Below are positions 7,504 through 15,912 of a DNA stretch of 49,730 bases, one piece after another. Origin of the DNA: Bradyrhizobium sp. NFR13. GTDB lineage: Bacteria; Pseudomonadota; Alphaproteobacteria; Rhizobiales; Xanthobacteraceae. Location of the stretch: contig NZ_FOTP01000012.1 of the NCBI RefSeq assembly GCF_900114605.1, positions 1-49,730 of the forward strand, written 5' to 3'. Within the stretch, counting starts at the first letter, position 1, and each line of letters begins with the position of its first letter. Made by a program: the position numbers and the translations under genes. The notes below the pieces were generated by a model. That model worked only from the letters and a program-made list of their open reading frames with translations, did no database searches and was not told the DNA's origin.

Positions 7504-9246
7504 TTACCGCTCGCCCTCTTGCGATCCCGCCGCGCGGAGCGCCTGCAATTCGGGGAAATCCTCTTCGCGAAACTCGACACCGCGCAAGGGATCGCTGCGA
7601 TCGTCGGCGTGTTCGAGCCGACGCAGATGCACCCTGCGAATCTTGCCCGAAATCGTCTTCGGCAGCTCGGTCACGAACTCGATCCGGCGAATGCGTTTGA
7701 ACGGCGCCAGCCTGACATGCAGATGCTGATAGATCGACAGCGCCGTCGCCTTGGACGGCGCGGTATCGCCGATCAGCAACACATAGGCCTTGGGGATGGC
7801 GAGCCGGATCGGATCCGGACTCGGCACGATGGCGGCCTCAGCCACGGCATCGTGTTCGAGCAGGACACTCTCCAATTCGAACGGGCTGATGCGATAGTCC
7901 GAGGATTTGAACACATCGTCGGAGCGACCGACGAAAGTGAGATAGCCATCGTCATCGGCAAATACGACGTCGCCGCTGCGATAGATCTCACCGCTTGCAC
8001 CGCTGACGCTACCGTCTTCGGCCTGATAACCCTGCATCAGTCCCGCCGGGCGATCGACGCCGAGCACGAGGCTGACCTCGCCCTCCTTCGCCGGATTGCC
8101 ATCGCCATCGACAACGCGAACCTTGTAGCCCGGCAGCGGACGGCCCATGGAGCCCACCTTGACGGTCTGGCCCGGCGAATTGCCGGCCAGCGCGGTGGTC
8201 TCGGTCTGGCCGTAGCCGTCGCGAATGGTGAGGCCCCAGGCCGCCTTGACCTGATCGATCACTTCCGGATTGAGCGGCTCACCGGCGCCACAGACTTCGC
8301 GCAGCGCGACTTTGAACGTCGCGAGCTTCTCCTGAATGAACAGTCGCCAAACGGTCGGCGGCGCGCAAAGCGTGGTGACGCCGCAGCGGCCGATGGTCGC
8401 CAGCAGACCCTTGGCATCGAAGCGCGGCTGGTTGACGACGAACACCGTGGCACCGGCATTCCACGGCGCGAAGAAGCAGCTCCAGGCATGCTTGGCCCAG
8501 CCCGGCGAGGAAATGTTCAAATGCACGTCGCCGGGCTGTAGCCCGATCCAGAACATGGTGGACAGCCCACCGACGGGATAGCTGCGCTGGCTGTGCCGCA
8601 CGAGCTTCGGCTTCGCCGTGGTGCCCGAGGTGAAATAGAGCAGCATCGGATCGTCAGCTTTGGTCGAACCATCCGGCGTGAATGTGTCGGAGAACTCGGC
8701 TGAGGCCTCGAAAGCCAGCCAGCCGTCATGAGGCGACATCGCATTGACGACGATCTGGCCGATGCCGTCAGTCTTCAGGCTGCCGAACTTGACGACCTGG
8801 TCCTCTGCCGCCACCACAAGCCTGGCGCGCCCACGGTCGAGCCGGTCCTGCAATTCATCCGGGGTCAGCAGCGTGGTGGCAGGAATGATGACGACGCCGA
8901 GCTTGATCGCCGCCAGCATGGTCTCCCACAGCGGCACCACATTGCCGAGCAGCAACAACAAATGATCGCCGCGCTTCAGCCCCTGCGCGCGCAGGAAATT
9001 GGCAACCTGATTGGAGCGACGTGACAGTACTTCGAACGACAGCTTCGTCTCGCGGCTGGCGGCCGCATCGACGATCCAGAGCGCGGTCCGGTCCTTGCTG
9101 ACGGGATCGCGAGCAAGTTCGGCGTCGAACCAGTCGAGCGCCCAGTTGAAGTCGACCGGATCGGGCCAGCGAAAGCCGGCGACAGCGGCGGCGTAGTCGG
9201 TGCGATGTTCGAGGAGGAAGGCGCGGGCCTGCTTGAACGTGGTCAT
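7504..9246 (-). CDS. Acyl-CoA synthetase (AMP-forming), medium-chain type
   Basis: A 580-residue ANL-superfamily ligase. The phosphate loop is YFTSGTTAKPK (about 207-217), the adenine site DGYGQTETT (about 343-351), the hinge region RSGDVVFADDDGYLTFVGR, and the C-terminal catalytic lysine lies in ISGKIRR. The long N-terminal region and the DGYGQTE and GSMGRPLPG blocks resemble medium-chain (ACSM-like) synthetases. It activates a carboxylic acid to its CoA thioester; the acid could be a branched or medium chain, but specificity is unproven. It sits 14 bp downstream of mmsB, so it is probably in the valine-catabolic transcription unit. It would supply substrate to the MaoC and SDR genes that follow. 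Confidence 0.85.
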   Translation of the reverse strand: MTTFKQARAFLLEHRTDYAAAVAGFRWPDPVDFNWALDWFDAELARDPVSKDRTALWIVDAAASRETKLSFEVLSRRSNQVANFLRAQGLKRGDHLLLLLGNVVPLWETMLAAIKLGVVIIPATTLLTPDELQDRLDRGRARLVVAAEDQVVKFGSLKTDGIGQIVVNAMSPHDGWLAFEASAEFSDTFTPDGSTKADDPMLLYFTSGTTAKPKLVRHSQRSYPVGGLSTMFWIGLQPGDVHLNISSPGWAKHAWSCFFAPWNAGATVFVVNQPRFDAKGLLATIGRCGVTTLCAPPTVWRLFIQEKLATFKVALREVCGAGEPLNPEVIDQVKAAWGLTIRDGYGQTETTALAGNSPGQTVKVGSMGRPLPGYKVRVVDGDGNPAKEGEVSLVLGVDRPAGLMQGYQAEDGSVSGASGEIYRSGDVVFADDDGYLTFVGRSDDVFKSSDYRISPFELESVLLEHDAVAEAAIVPSPDPIRLAIPKAYVLLIGDTAPSKATALSIYQHLHVRLAPFKRIRRIEFVTELPKTISGKIRRVHLRRLEHADDRSDPLRGVEFREEDFPELQALRAAGSQEGER

Positions 9247-9260
9247 GCCGACGCGCTCCG

Positions 9261-10148
9261 CTATTTCGGCATCAAATGCCTAAGGTGATGAATGATCCCC
9301 GAGAAGTCATCACCGCCGTGACCTTCCTTTTCGTAGGTCTCATAGATGCTCTCGGCATGGGCGCCGAGCGGCGTCCTGGCGCCGGCCGCTTTTGCGGCCT
9401 CCTGCGACAGCCTGAGATCCTTGAGCATCAGCGCCGCGGCGAAGCCCGGCTTGTATTCATTGTTGGCCGGCGATGTCGGCACCGGACCCGGCACCGGGCA
9501 ATAGGTCGTCAGCGACCAGCACTGGCCCGACGAGGTCGACGCCACATCGAACAGTGCCTGATGTGACAGACCGAGCTTCTCGGCGAGTACGAAGGCTTCA
9601 CTGACGCCGATCATGGAAATGCCAAGGATCATGTTGTTACAGATCTTGGCCGCCTGCCCCGCGCCGGCGTCGCCGCAATGGACGATCTTCTTGCCCATGG
9701 CTTCGAGCACCGGCTTGGCTGACGCGAACGCCTTGGCATCGCCGCCGGCCATGAAGGTCAGCGTCGCGCCCTTGGCACCGCCAGTGCCCCCCGAGACCGG
9801 CGCATCGACCGATGGCAGCTTCTGCGCAGCCGCAAGTTCATGCGCCTTGCGTGCACTTTCCACATCGATGGTCGAGCAATCGATCATCAGCGCGCCCTTG
9901 CTGGCTGCGGGAATGACCTCGCTCCAGACCGACACCACATGCTTGCCGGCCGGCAGCATGGTGATGATGAATTCGGCCCCCTTCACGGCATCGACCGCCT
10001 TGTCAGCGATGGTCACACCATCGGCCTTCGCCTGCGCGCGGGAAGCCTCGACGAGGTCAAAGCCCGTCACCTTGTGGCCCGCCTTGACCAGATTGGCGGC
10101 CATCGGGCCACCCATATTGCCGAGACCGATGAATGCAATGCTGGTCAT
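9261..10148 (-). CDS. mmsB: 3-hydroxyisobutyrate dehydrogenase
   Basis: A 295-residue beta-hydroxyacid dehydrogenase that oxidises (S)-3-hydroxyisobutyrate to methylmalonate semialdehyde with NAD. It has the N-terminal FIGLGNMGGPMA dinucleotide motif, the substrate-binding DAPVSGGTGGA block (115-125) and the catalytic lysine K168 in GAGQAAKICNN. The length is normal for the family. It lies between 3-hydroxyisobutyryl-CoA hydrolase (66 bp upstream) and the acyl-CoA synthetase (14 bp downstream), and its product is the substrate of MmsA in the same operon. This context separates it from other members such as tartronate semialdehyde reductase. Confidence 0.93.
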   Translation of the reverse strand: MTSIAFIGLGNMGGPMAANLVKAGHKVTGFDLVEASRAQAKADGVTIADKAVDAVKGAEFIITMLPAGKHVVSVWSEVIPAASKGALMIDCSTIDVESARKAHELAAAQKLPSVDAPVSGGTGGAKGATLTFMAGGDAKAFASAKPVLEAMGKKIVHCGDAGAGQAAKICNNMILGISMIGVSEAFVLAEKLGLSHQALFDVASTSSGQCWSLTTYCPVPGPVPTSPANNEYKPGFAAALMLKDLRLSQEAAKAAGARTPLGAHAESIYETYEKEGHGGDDFSGIIHHLRHLMPK

Positions 10149-10214
10149 GTCCTGCCCTCGTGATCGTTTGTTTGTTTTTAAAGCCTGATGAAAACGGCGA
10201 AATCCAACTTTCGT

Positions 10215-11285
10215 TCAGAAGGTCAGGGCAACGTCGCGCGGCGCGAGATAGCGCGCGACGATCTCCGGCGTCACGCCCTTGAGATCCGGCGGCTGCCATT
10301 TCGGATTACGATCCTTGTCGATGATGGCCGCGCGCACGCCCTCGACGAAGTCGGCGCTATCGAACACCTCGAGCGCCGCGAGATATTCGCGCGACAGGCA
10401 TTCCTCGAGCGATTTTGACGCGCGCGCGAGCCGCAGCAGCTTCAAGGTGACTTTCAGGCCACGCGGCGACTTGTCGGACATGGCCTTGAGTGTCGCCAGC
10501 GCTAACTCCGAACCGTCCCGCTCAAGCGCAGCCACGATCTCCTCGACGCTGTCATGGGCGAAAGCGCGATCGATCAGCGTACGCTGCTCCGTAACTGGAC
10601 CGGTTTGTTCCGGAGCTGCAAACTTCTTGAGTGTCGTCATCACCGACGCTGCATCGGCGCCCGCCGACAGCTTTGTCAGCGCCTCGCGCAATGCCGGCCA
10701 ATTGACGGTGTCGATCAGGACGTCCGCCATATGTGCAGCAAGCGCATCAGCACCATTTGCCGTCAGTCCGGTCAGACCGAAATACGTCCCGAGTTCGCCC
10801 GGCGCGCGCGACAACAGCCATGTGCCACCGACGTCGGGGAAGAAGCCGAGGCCGACTTCCGGCATCGCCATCCTGGTCTTCTCGGTGACGATGCGATGGC
10901 TGGCATGGCCGGCCAGACCGACGCCGCCGCCCATCACGAAGCCATCCATATAGGCCACATAAGGCTTCGGAAATTTCGCGATCCGCGCGTTGACGATATA
11001 TTCCTCGCGCCAGAAGATCTTGCCGAGATCGCCTTTGACCTTGGCGCTCTCATAGAGACCGCGGATATCGCCGCCGGCGCACAATCCGCGTTCGCCTGCA
11101 CCTTCCAGAATGATCAGCACAACTTTCGGATCTTTCTCGAACGCATCGAGCGCTGTGGCAATCTCGCGAGTCATCTCCAACGTCAGCGCATTCAGCGCCT
11201 TCGGTCGGTTCAACCTGATGACACCGGCCGCGCCTTCGCGTGCAACGATCAGATCGCCGGCCTCCGTCGTCACGTCAGAACTCAT
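10215..11285 (-). CDS. 3-hydroxyisobutyryl-CoA hydrolase
   Basis: A 356-residue crotonase-fold thioester hydrolase of valine breakdown, releasing free 3-hydroxyisobutyrate so that the CoA group is lost. The LCAGGDIRGLYE block (68-79) is diagnostic for HIBCH rather than a plain enoyl-CoA hydratase, and the catalytic pair is seen as E143 and D151 in MPEVGLGFFPDVGGTW. The extended C-terminal domain (to 356) is also HIBCH-like. Its start overlaps the stop of the acyl-CoA dehydrogenase gene by 4 bp (ATGA type), implying translational coupling. mmsB follows 66 bp downstream. Confidence 0.92.
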   Translation of the reverse strand: MSSDVTTEAGDLIVAREGAAGVIRLNRPKALNALTLEMTREIATALDAFEKDPKVVLIILEGAGERGLCAGGDIRGLYESAKVKGDLGKIFWREEYIVNARIAKFPKPYVAYMDGFVMGGGVGLAGHASHRIVTEKTRMAMPEVGLGFFPDVGGTWLLSRAPGELGTYFGLTGLTANGADALAAHMADVLIDTVNWPALREALTKLSAGADAASVMTTLKKFAAPEQTGPVTEQRTLIDRAFAHDSVEEIVAALERDGSELALATLKAMSDKSPRGLKVTLKLLRLARASKSLEECLSREYLAALEVFDSADFVEGVRAAIIDKDRNPKWQPPDLKGVTPEIVARYLAPRDVALTF

Positions 11286-12430
11286 CGCGCGCCCTCGATC
11301 AATTTGCGCGACACGATCAGCCGCATGATTTCATTGGTGCCTTCGAGGATCTGGTGCACGCGCAAATCGCGCACGATCTTCTCGATGCCGTATTCGGCGA
11401 GATAGCCGTAGCCGCCATGCAGCTGCAGCGCGTCGTTGGCGACCTCGAAACCGATATCCGTGCCGAAGCGCTTGGCCATCGCGCAGAGCATGCCGGCATC
11501 GGCATCCTTGCGGTCGAGTGCCGCCGCCGCCCGCCACAGAAATGTGCGCGCAGCTTCCAGCTCGGTCGCCATGTCGGCGATACGAAATTGCAGCGCCTGG
11601 AATTCGTCGAGCCGTTTTCCGAACGCCTTGCGCTCCTTCATGTAGCTCAGCGACTTGTCGAGCGCAGACTGCGCGCCACCAAGCGAGCACGCCGCGATGT
11701 TGAGACGACCACCATCAAGACCGGCCATGGCGATCTTGAAGCCGATGCCTTCGTCACCGAGCCGGTTGGCAATCGGCACGCGGCAATTTTCGAAGATCAC
11801 TGCGCGTGTCGACTGCGCGTTCCAGCCCATCTTGCGTTCGTTATTGCCAAAAGAGAGACCCGGCGTGCCCGCCTCCACCACGATGGTGGAGACGCCGCCA
11901 GCGCCCTCTCCGCCGGTGCGCACCATCACGACATAGACATCGGTGTCGCCAGCGCCGGAGATAAACTGCTTCTGACCATCGAGGACGTAGTGATCGCCAT
12001 CCACGACAGCACGCGTGCGCAGCGCCGCTGCATCCGATCCCGAGCCGGGCTCGGTCAGGCAGTAGCTCGCCAGCAGCTCCATGGTGCAAAGTCGCGGCAG
12101 CCACTTCTGGCGCTGCGCTTCGCTGCCATATGAATCAATCATCCACGACGCCATATTGTGGATCGAAATGAAGGCCGAGGTGGTCGGGCAGCCGGTCGCC
12201 AGCGCTTCAAAGATCAGCGCGGCGTCAAAACGCGTCAGCGCCGAGCCGCCGACATCGTCACGGATGTAGATACCGCCCATGCCGAGCACCGCGGCCTCGC
12301 GCATCACCTCCTTGGGGAAATGCTTGTCCTCGTCCCATTTGAGCGCAAAGGGAGCGATCTTTTCCGCAGCGAATTCGCGCGCCATATCGCGAACGGCGGT
12401 CTGTTCCTCATCGAGAGCGAATTGCATCAC
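11282..12430 (-). CDS. Isobutyryl-CoA dehydrogenase (ACAD8-like)
   Basis: A 382-residue FAD acyl-CoA dehydrogenase. Family blocks are visible: YCLTEPGSGSDAAALRT (about 133-149), the arginine-bearing KERKAFGK block and QLHGGYGYLAEY. The catalytic glutamate is E363 in HQILEGTNEIMR. Placement between mmsA and the HIBCH-like gene makes isobutyryl-CoA (to methacrylyl-CoA) the expected substrate, as in other valine operons; a broader branched-chain range is possible. It begins 85 bp downstream of mmsA, across a hairpin with a T-rich tail that could lower its expression relative to mmsA. Electrons would pass to ETF, which is not encoded here. Confidence 0.88.
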   Translation of the reverse strand: MMQFALDEEQTAVRDMAREFAAEKIAPFALKWDEDKHFPKEVMREAAVLGMGGIYIRDDVGGSALTRFDAALIFEALATGCPTTSAFISIHNMASWMIDSYGSEAQRQKWLPRLCTMELLASYCLTEPGSGSDAAALRTRAVVDGDHYVLDGQKQFISGAGDTDVYVVMVRTGGEGAGGVSTIVVEAGTPGLSFGNNERKMGWNAQSTRAVIFENCRVPIANRLGDEGIGFKIAMAGLDGGRLNIAACSLGGAQSALDKSLSYMKERKAFGKRLDEFQALQFRIADMATELEAARTFLWRAAAALDRKDADAGMLCAMAKRFGTDIGFEVANDALQLHGGYGYLAEYGIEKIVRDLRVHQILEGTNEIMRLIVSRKLIEGAR

Positions 12431-12462
12431 GCCCTTCTTGTTGATTGTTGATCAGCCAGGAA

Positions 12463-12504
12463 AATGAAACGGCCCGGTGCACCACCTTTGGGAGCGCCAG
12501 GCCG
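12463..12504 (-). terminator. Candidate attenuating hairpin between mmsA and the acyl-CoA dehydrogenase gene
   Basis: In the 85-bp gap after the mmsA stop, the minus strand can pair 12497-12504 with 12470-12477 (8 bp including one G-U), followed by a TTTCATTTT stretch. This is a weak intrinsic terminator shape. Because the downstream genes belong to the same pathway, it may act as a partial terminator or as an mRNA 3'-end stabiliser. Function is inference. Confidence 0.35.
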
Positions 12505-12515
12505 CTTGCGTGTTC

Positions 12516-14012
12516 TTACTTCATCAACGGGATCGAGAACTCGGCGCCTTCCTTGACACCCGATGGCCAGCGCGCGGTCACCGTCTTGGTCTTGGTGTAG
12601 AAGCGGATCGAATCCGGACCGTGCTGGTTGAGATCGCCGAAGCCGGACTTCTTCCAGCCACCGAAGGTGTAATAGGCGATCGGCACCGGGATCGGCACGT
12701 TGATGCCAACCATGCCGACATTGACCTTGGCCGCGAAGTCGCGGGCTGCATCTCCATCGCGGGTGAAGATCGCAACGCCGTTGCCGTAGTCATGATCCGA
12801 CGGCAGCGCGAGAGCTTCTTCGTAATCGTGGGCACGCACTACCGACAGCACGGGCCCGAAGATCTCTTCCTTGTAGATGCGCATGTCCTTGGTGACGTTG
12901 TCGAATAGACAGCCACCCATATAGAAGCCGTTCTCGTAGCCCTGCATCTTGAAGCCGCGGCCATCGACGGCCAGCGTGGCGCCTTCCTTGATGCCGATAT
13001 CGACATAGTTCTTGACGCGGTCGACGGCTTCCTTGGTCACCAGCGGACCGAAGTCAGCCGACGGATCCACGGAGGTGCCGATCTTCAGGCTCTCGACGCG
13101 CGGGATGAGTTTTTCCATCAGGCGGTCGGCGGTGGTCTTGCCAACAGGTACCGCCACCGAGATCGCCATGCAGCGCTCGCCAGCCGAGCCGTAGCCGGCA
13201 CCGATCAGCGCATCGACGGTCTGGTCCATATCCGCATCAGGCATGATGATGGCGTGGTTCTTCGCTCCACCGAAGCACTGGGCGCGCTTGCCGGTCGCCG
13301 CAGCGCGCTCGTAGATGTACTGGGCAATCGGCGACGAGCCGACAAAGCCAACGGCCTTGATGTCTTCGTCGTCGAGGATTGCGTCGACGGCTTCCTTGTC
13401 GCCGTTGACGACATTGAGGATGCCCGGCGGCAGACCGGCTTCGATCATCAGCGCAGCGAGCATCATCGGCACGCCGGGATCGCGCTCCGAGGGCTTCAGG
13501 ATAAACGCATTGCCGCAGGCGATGGCCGGACCGAATTTCCACATCGGGATCATCGCCGGGAAGTTGAACGGCGTGATGCCGGCGACGACGCCGAGCGCCT
13601 GGCGCATCGAATAGATGTCGATGCCGGGACCAGCGCCTTCGGTATATTCGCCCTTCATCAGATGCGGAATGCCGCAGGCGAATTCGATCACTTCCAGGCC
13701 GCGCTGGATATCGCCCTTGGCGTCCGGCACGGTCTTGCCATGCTCACGCGCCAGGCAATCGGCCAGCTTGTCGTAATCGCGGTTGGCGAGTTCGAGGAAC
13801 TTCATCAGCACGCGGGCGCGGCGCTGCGGATTGGTGTTGCCCCAGGCAACCTGCGCCTCGGCAGCATTGAGAACCGCGGCGCGCATTTCGGCCTTGGAGG
13901 CCAGCGCAACCTTGGCCTGAACTTCGCCAGTCATCGGCTCGAAAACGTCGGCGAAACACCCCGACTTGCCCTCGACCTCACGGCCGCCGATGAAATGTCC
14001 AATCGTGCGCAT
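12516..14012 (-). CDS. mmsA: Methylmalonate-semialdehyde dehydrogenase (CoA-acylating)
   Basis: A 498-residue aldehyde dehydrogenase that converts methylmalonate semialdehyde plus CoA to propionyl-CoA with NAD and CO2 release. The ATG at 14012 is chosen because AGGAGGAAACGC precedes it; the frame extends seven codons further without a signal. Visible features are the cofactor block ITPFNFPAMIPMW, GFVGSSPIAQYIY, and catalytic C281 in GSAGERCMAIS, the MmsA-type active-site context. The EHGKTVPDAKGD block is also MmsA-like. It is first in the valine operon, with a 163-bp upstream gap where its promoter should lie. It can also serve thymine or inositol breakdown in other bacteria. Confidence 0.95.
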   Translation of the reverse strand: MRTIGHFIGGREVEGKSGCFADVFEPMTGEVQAKVALASKAEMRAAVLNAAEAQVAWGNTNPQRRARVLMKFLELANRDYDKLADCLAREHGKTVPDAKGDIQRGLEVIEFACGIPHLMKGEYTEGAGPGIDIYSMRQALGVVAGITPFNFPAMIPMWKFGPAIACGNAFILKPSERDPGVPMMLAALMIEAGLPPGILNVVNGDKEAVDAILDDEDIKAVGFVGSSPIAQYIYERAAATGKRAQCFGGAKNHAIIMPDADMDQTVDALIGAGYGSAGERCMAISVAVPVGKTTADRLMEKLIPRVESLKIGTSVDPSADFGPLVTKEAVDRVKNYVDIGIKEGATLAVDGRGFKMQGYENGFYMGGCLFDNVTKDMRIYKEEIFGPVLSVVRAHDYEEALALPSDHDYGNGVAIFTRDGDAARDFAAKVNVGMVGINVPIPVPIAYYTFGGWKKSGFGDLNQHGPDSIRFYTKTKTVTARWPSGVKEGAEFSIPLMK

Positions 14013-14145
14013 GCGTTTCCTCCTGGGAGCCAAATTTGGCCCGATGTTGATCAGGCTTTATGGCGTTTGGAAAGGCCCTGCACGCGCGGCGGATTTGCGA
14101 AATTGCAGGCTCGCTGCAGTTTAGCCCTGTCAGAATGTCACCGCC

Positions 14146-14158
14146 GCGACAATGTCGC
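14146..14158. promoter_or_regulatory. Perfect palindrome upstream of mmsA (candidate operator)
   Basis: GCGACA-A-TGTCGC is a 13-bp perfect palindrome in the gap between tetR and mmsA, about 134 bp upstream of the mmsA start. It could be an operator for the mmsA operon or part of the tetR 3' end. No T-tract follows it, which argues against a terminator. Its role is inference. Confidence 0.35.
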
Positions 14159-14175
14159 AGGCAGTGCGCCGATTA

Positions 14176-14856
14176 TCAATTCTTGGCGGCAGATACGGCC
14201 TTGGTTGCCGCCTTCTTTGCAGTCGGCTTTCTAGCCCCGCTCTTGGGAGCCTCAACCTTGGACGCTGTCGGCTTCGGCGCTGCAGCACGGCCCAGCACGG
14301 CCTCGCGGCCAGCGCTCAAAAGCTCCTCGGACAACTCGCCATTGCCGGCGGCGCGGGCGAGCACGATGGTGCCCATCATGGTGGCAAGCGCCGCCATCGC
14401 CTGTCTGCGCGCCGATTTGCTCGGTCCGCCATGAAACTGCTCGGACATCATCTCGATCATCTGATCGAGCTTGGCGGCAAACACCTTGCGCGTTTTGGGG
14501 CTCTCGCGCGCGATCTCAGCGCCCAGCGCCGGGACGGCGCAGCCATGACCTGGGTTGTCGCGGTGCTGCGGCGACAGGTAGGAATCCACGATCGTCGCCA
14601 GACGCTGATCCGGCGCCGCCTGTCCGGCCAGCTGACGCCAGCGATCGGTCGATCGGTCCATCGCATAGGCGAAGGCTTCAATCACCAGCGCCTCACGCGA
14701 ATCGAAATGCGCGTAGAAGCCGCCATGGGTCAGACCCGCGTCCTTCATGAGGTCAGCCACGCCGATGCCATGCGCGCCTTTTTCGCGCAGACGCACGGAA
14801 GCCTTCTTCACGATCCGCGCATGCGTCTCGAGCTTGTGTTCCTTCGAATAGCGCAT
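14176..14856 (-). CDS. TetR/AcrR family regulator with Lys/Ala/Pro-rich C-terminal tail
   Basis: A 226-residue regulator. The ATG at 14856 gives the usual family start MRYSKEHK; a TTG five codons upstream is the alternative. The N-terminal helix-turn-helix (about 10-55) contains GVADLMKDAGLTHGGFYAHF, a classic TetR recognition helix. Residues about 190-226 form a low-complexity, highly basic tail of K, A, P, T and S resembling histone H1 C-terminal repeats, unusual for TetR proteins, which normally end after the ligand-binding helices. It lies divergently from the enoyl-CoA hydratase gene and upstream of mmsA on the same strand, so either side may be its target. Confidence 0.88.
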   Translation of the reverse strand: MRYSKEHKLETHARIVKKASVRLREKGAHGIGVADLMKDAGLTHGGFYAHFDSREALVIEAFAYAMDRSTDRWRQLAGQAAPDQRLATIVDSYLSPQHRDNPGHGCAVPALGAEIARESPKTRKVFAAKLDQMIEMMSEQFHGGPSKSARRQAMAALATMMGTIVLARAAGNGELSEELLSAGREAVLGRAAAPKPTASKVEAPKSGARKPTAKKAATKAVSAAKN

Positions 14857-14880
14857 CGGCGGTCCATTCAAAACAAATAG

Positions 14881-14894
14881 ATGATGTCGATCAT
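14881..14894. promoter_or_regulatory. Inverted repeat in the tetR/enoyl-CoA hydratase divergent region (candidate TetR operator)
   Basis: ATGAT-GTCG-ATCAT, 25 bp upstream of the tetR start, has perfect 5-bp arms. The related palindrome CATCATATGATG occurs before the thiolase gene at 15857-15868. An autoregulatory operator is plausible because TetR-family genes usually bind their own divergent promoter. The short arms mean chance occurrence cannot be excluded. Confidence 0.35.
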
Positions 14895-15032
14895 ATTACT
14901 CACCCTGCTCCGCATGCGCAACGCACACCTGGCCGCAGGCCTTGACAACACCGCAGTTTGACGCGGAATTGATAGGAGCAAGACCGGCGATCCGCGCCGG
15001 CCCAAGGAAATGCCAAGGGACGAGACGATTTC

Positions 15033-15803
15033 ATGCATATGCTCAATCCCCATTGCGGTGTCGAACGTGACCCGCGAGGTATAGTTCGGCTGACGATCTG
15101 CAACGCCGGCTCACTCAATATTCTCAATTCAGCCGCAATCAAGGGCGTTCGCGAAGGCATCGAGGTATTGGCCACAGAACGCGCCATTCGCGCGCTTGTC
15201 ATCGCCGGCCAGAGCGAAAAGAGCATGATTGGCGGCGCCGACATCAAGGAAATGGCGACGCTGGATCAGGCCTCCGCCGAGAAGTTCATTTCCGGCTTGC
15301 GCGATCTCTGCGAAGCCGCCCGCGCTTTTCCCGCGCCTGTGATCGCCCGCATCCCCGGCTGGTGCCTTGGCGGCGGCCTCGAATTTGCTGCCGCCTGCGA
15401 TTTCCGGATCGCGTCGCATGATTCCAAATACGCCATGCCCGAGGTCAGAGTCGGTATCCCCTCGGTGATTCACGCTGCCCTCTTGCCGCGCCTGATCGGT
15501 TGGGGCCGTGCCCGCTGGCTGATCATGACCGCCGCCACCATCGATGCACCGACCGCGCTCAATTGGGGTCTGGTCGATGTGGTTGCGGCCGAAGGTGCGC
15601 TTGATGCCGAAGTTGAAAAGACGATCGAAGCCATACTCGAGTGTGGACCCGAGGCTATGCGGTCGCAAAAAGCCCTGCTGAAACAGTGGGAAGAGCTGCC
15701 GCTGAAGGAATCCGTCAATCTCAGCGTCGGCGTGTTCGGCGAGGCCTATCTGACCGGCGAGCCGCAGCGACTGATGCAGGGTTTCATCGACCGCAAACGC
15801 TAG
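15033..15803 (+). CDS. Enoyl-CoA hydratase/isomerase (crotonase fold)
   Basis: A 256-residue crotonase-family protein. The oxyanion-hole block SMIGGADIKEM (64-74) and GGGLEFAAACDF (113-124) are present. E117 and E137 align with the two catalytic glutamates of crotonase, so hydratase activity is likely. It could provide the methacrylyl-CoA hydratase step that the valine operon lacks, but that is inference from position. The start at 15033 has a weak ribosome site, and the next Met two codons on is equally possible. It is divergent from tetR and 109 bp upstream of a thiolase, suggesting a TetR-controlled beta-oxidation pair. Confidence 0.82.
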   Translation: MHMLNPHCGVERDPRGIVRLTICNAGSLNILNSAAIKGVREGIEVLATERAIRALVIAGQSEKSMIGGADIKEMATLDQASAEKFISGLRDLCEAARAFPAPVIARIPGWCLGGGLEFAAACDFRIASHDSKYAMPEVRVGIPSVIHAALLPRLIGWGRARWLIMTAATIDAPTALNWGLVDVVAAEGALDAEVEKTIEAILECGPEAMRSQKALLKQWEELPLKESVNLSVGVFGEAYLTGEPQRLMQGFIDRKR

Positions 15804-15856
15804 CAGCTCGACCTCACGAGAATTTTGCACAGGCCGGCATTGCGTATCTTGCAGCG

Positions 15857-15868
15857 CATCATATGATG
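15857..15868. promoter_or_regulatory. Palindrome upstream of the thiolase gene (candidate operator)
   Basis: CATCATATGATG is a perfect 12-bp palindrome 45 bp upstream of the thiolase start. It shares the ATCAT/ATGAT half-site with the inverted repeat in front of tetR at 14881-14894, so both could be bound by the same TetR protein. This is inference from two sites only. Confidence 0.35.
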
Positions 15869-15912
15869 AGTGTCATCCAAATGATCCGCGCTTGCGCGAA
15901 GGAGCCTCCATC

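Noticed and set aside
5808-7700. 630-codon plus-strand frame
   Set aside because: It crosses three well-supported minus-strand genes and their intergenic gaps, with no domain content.
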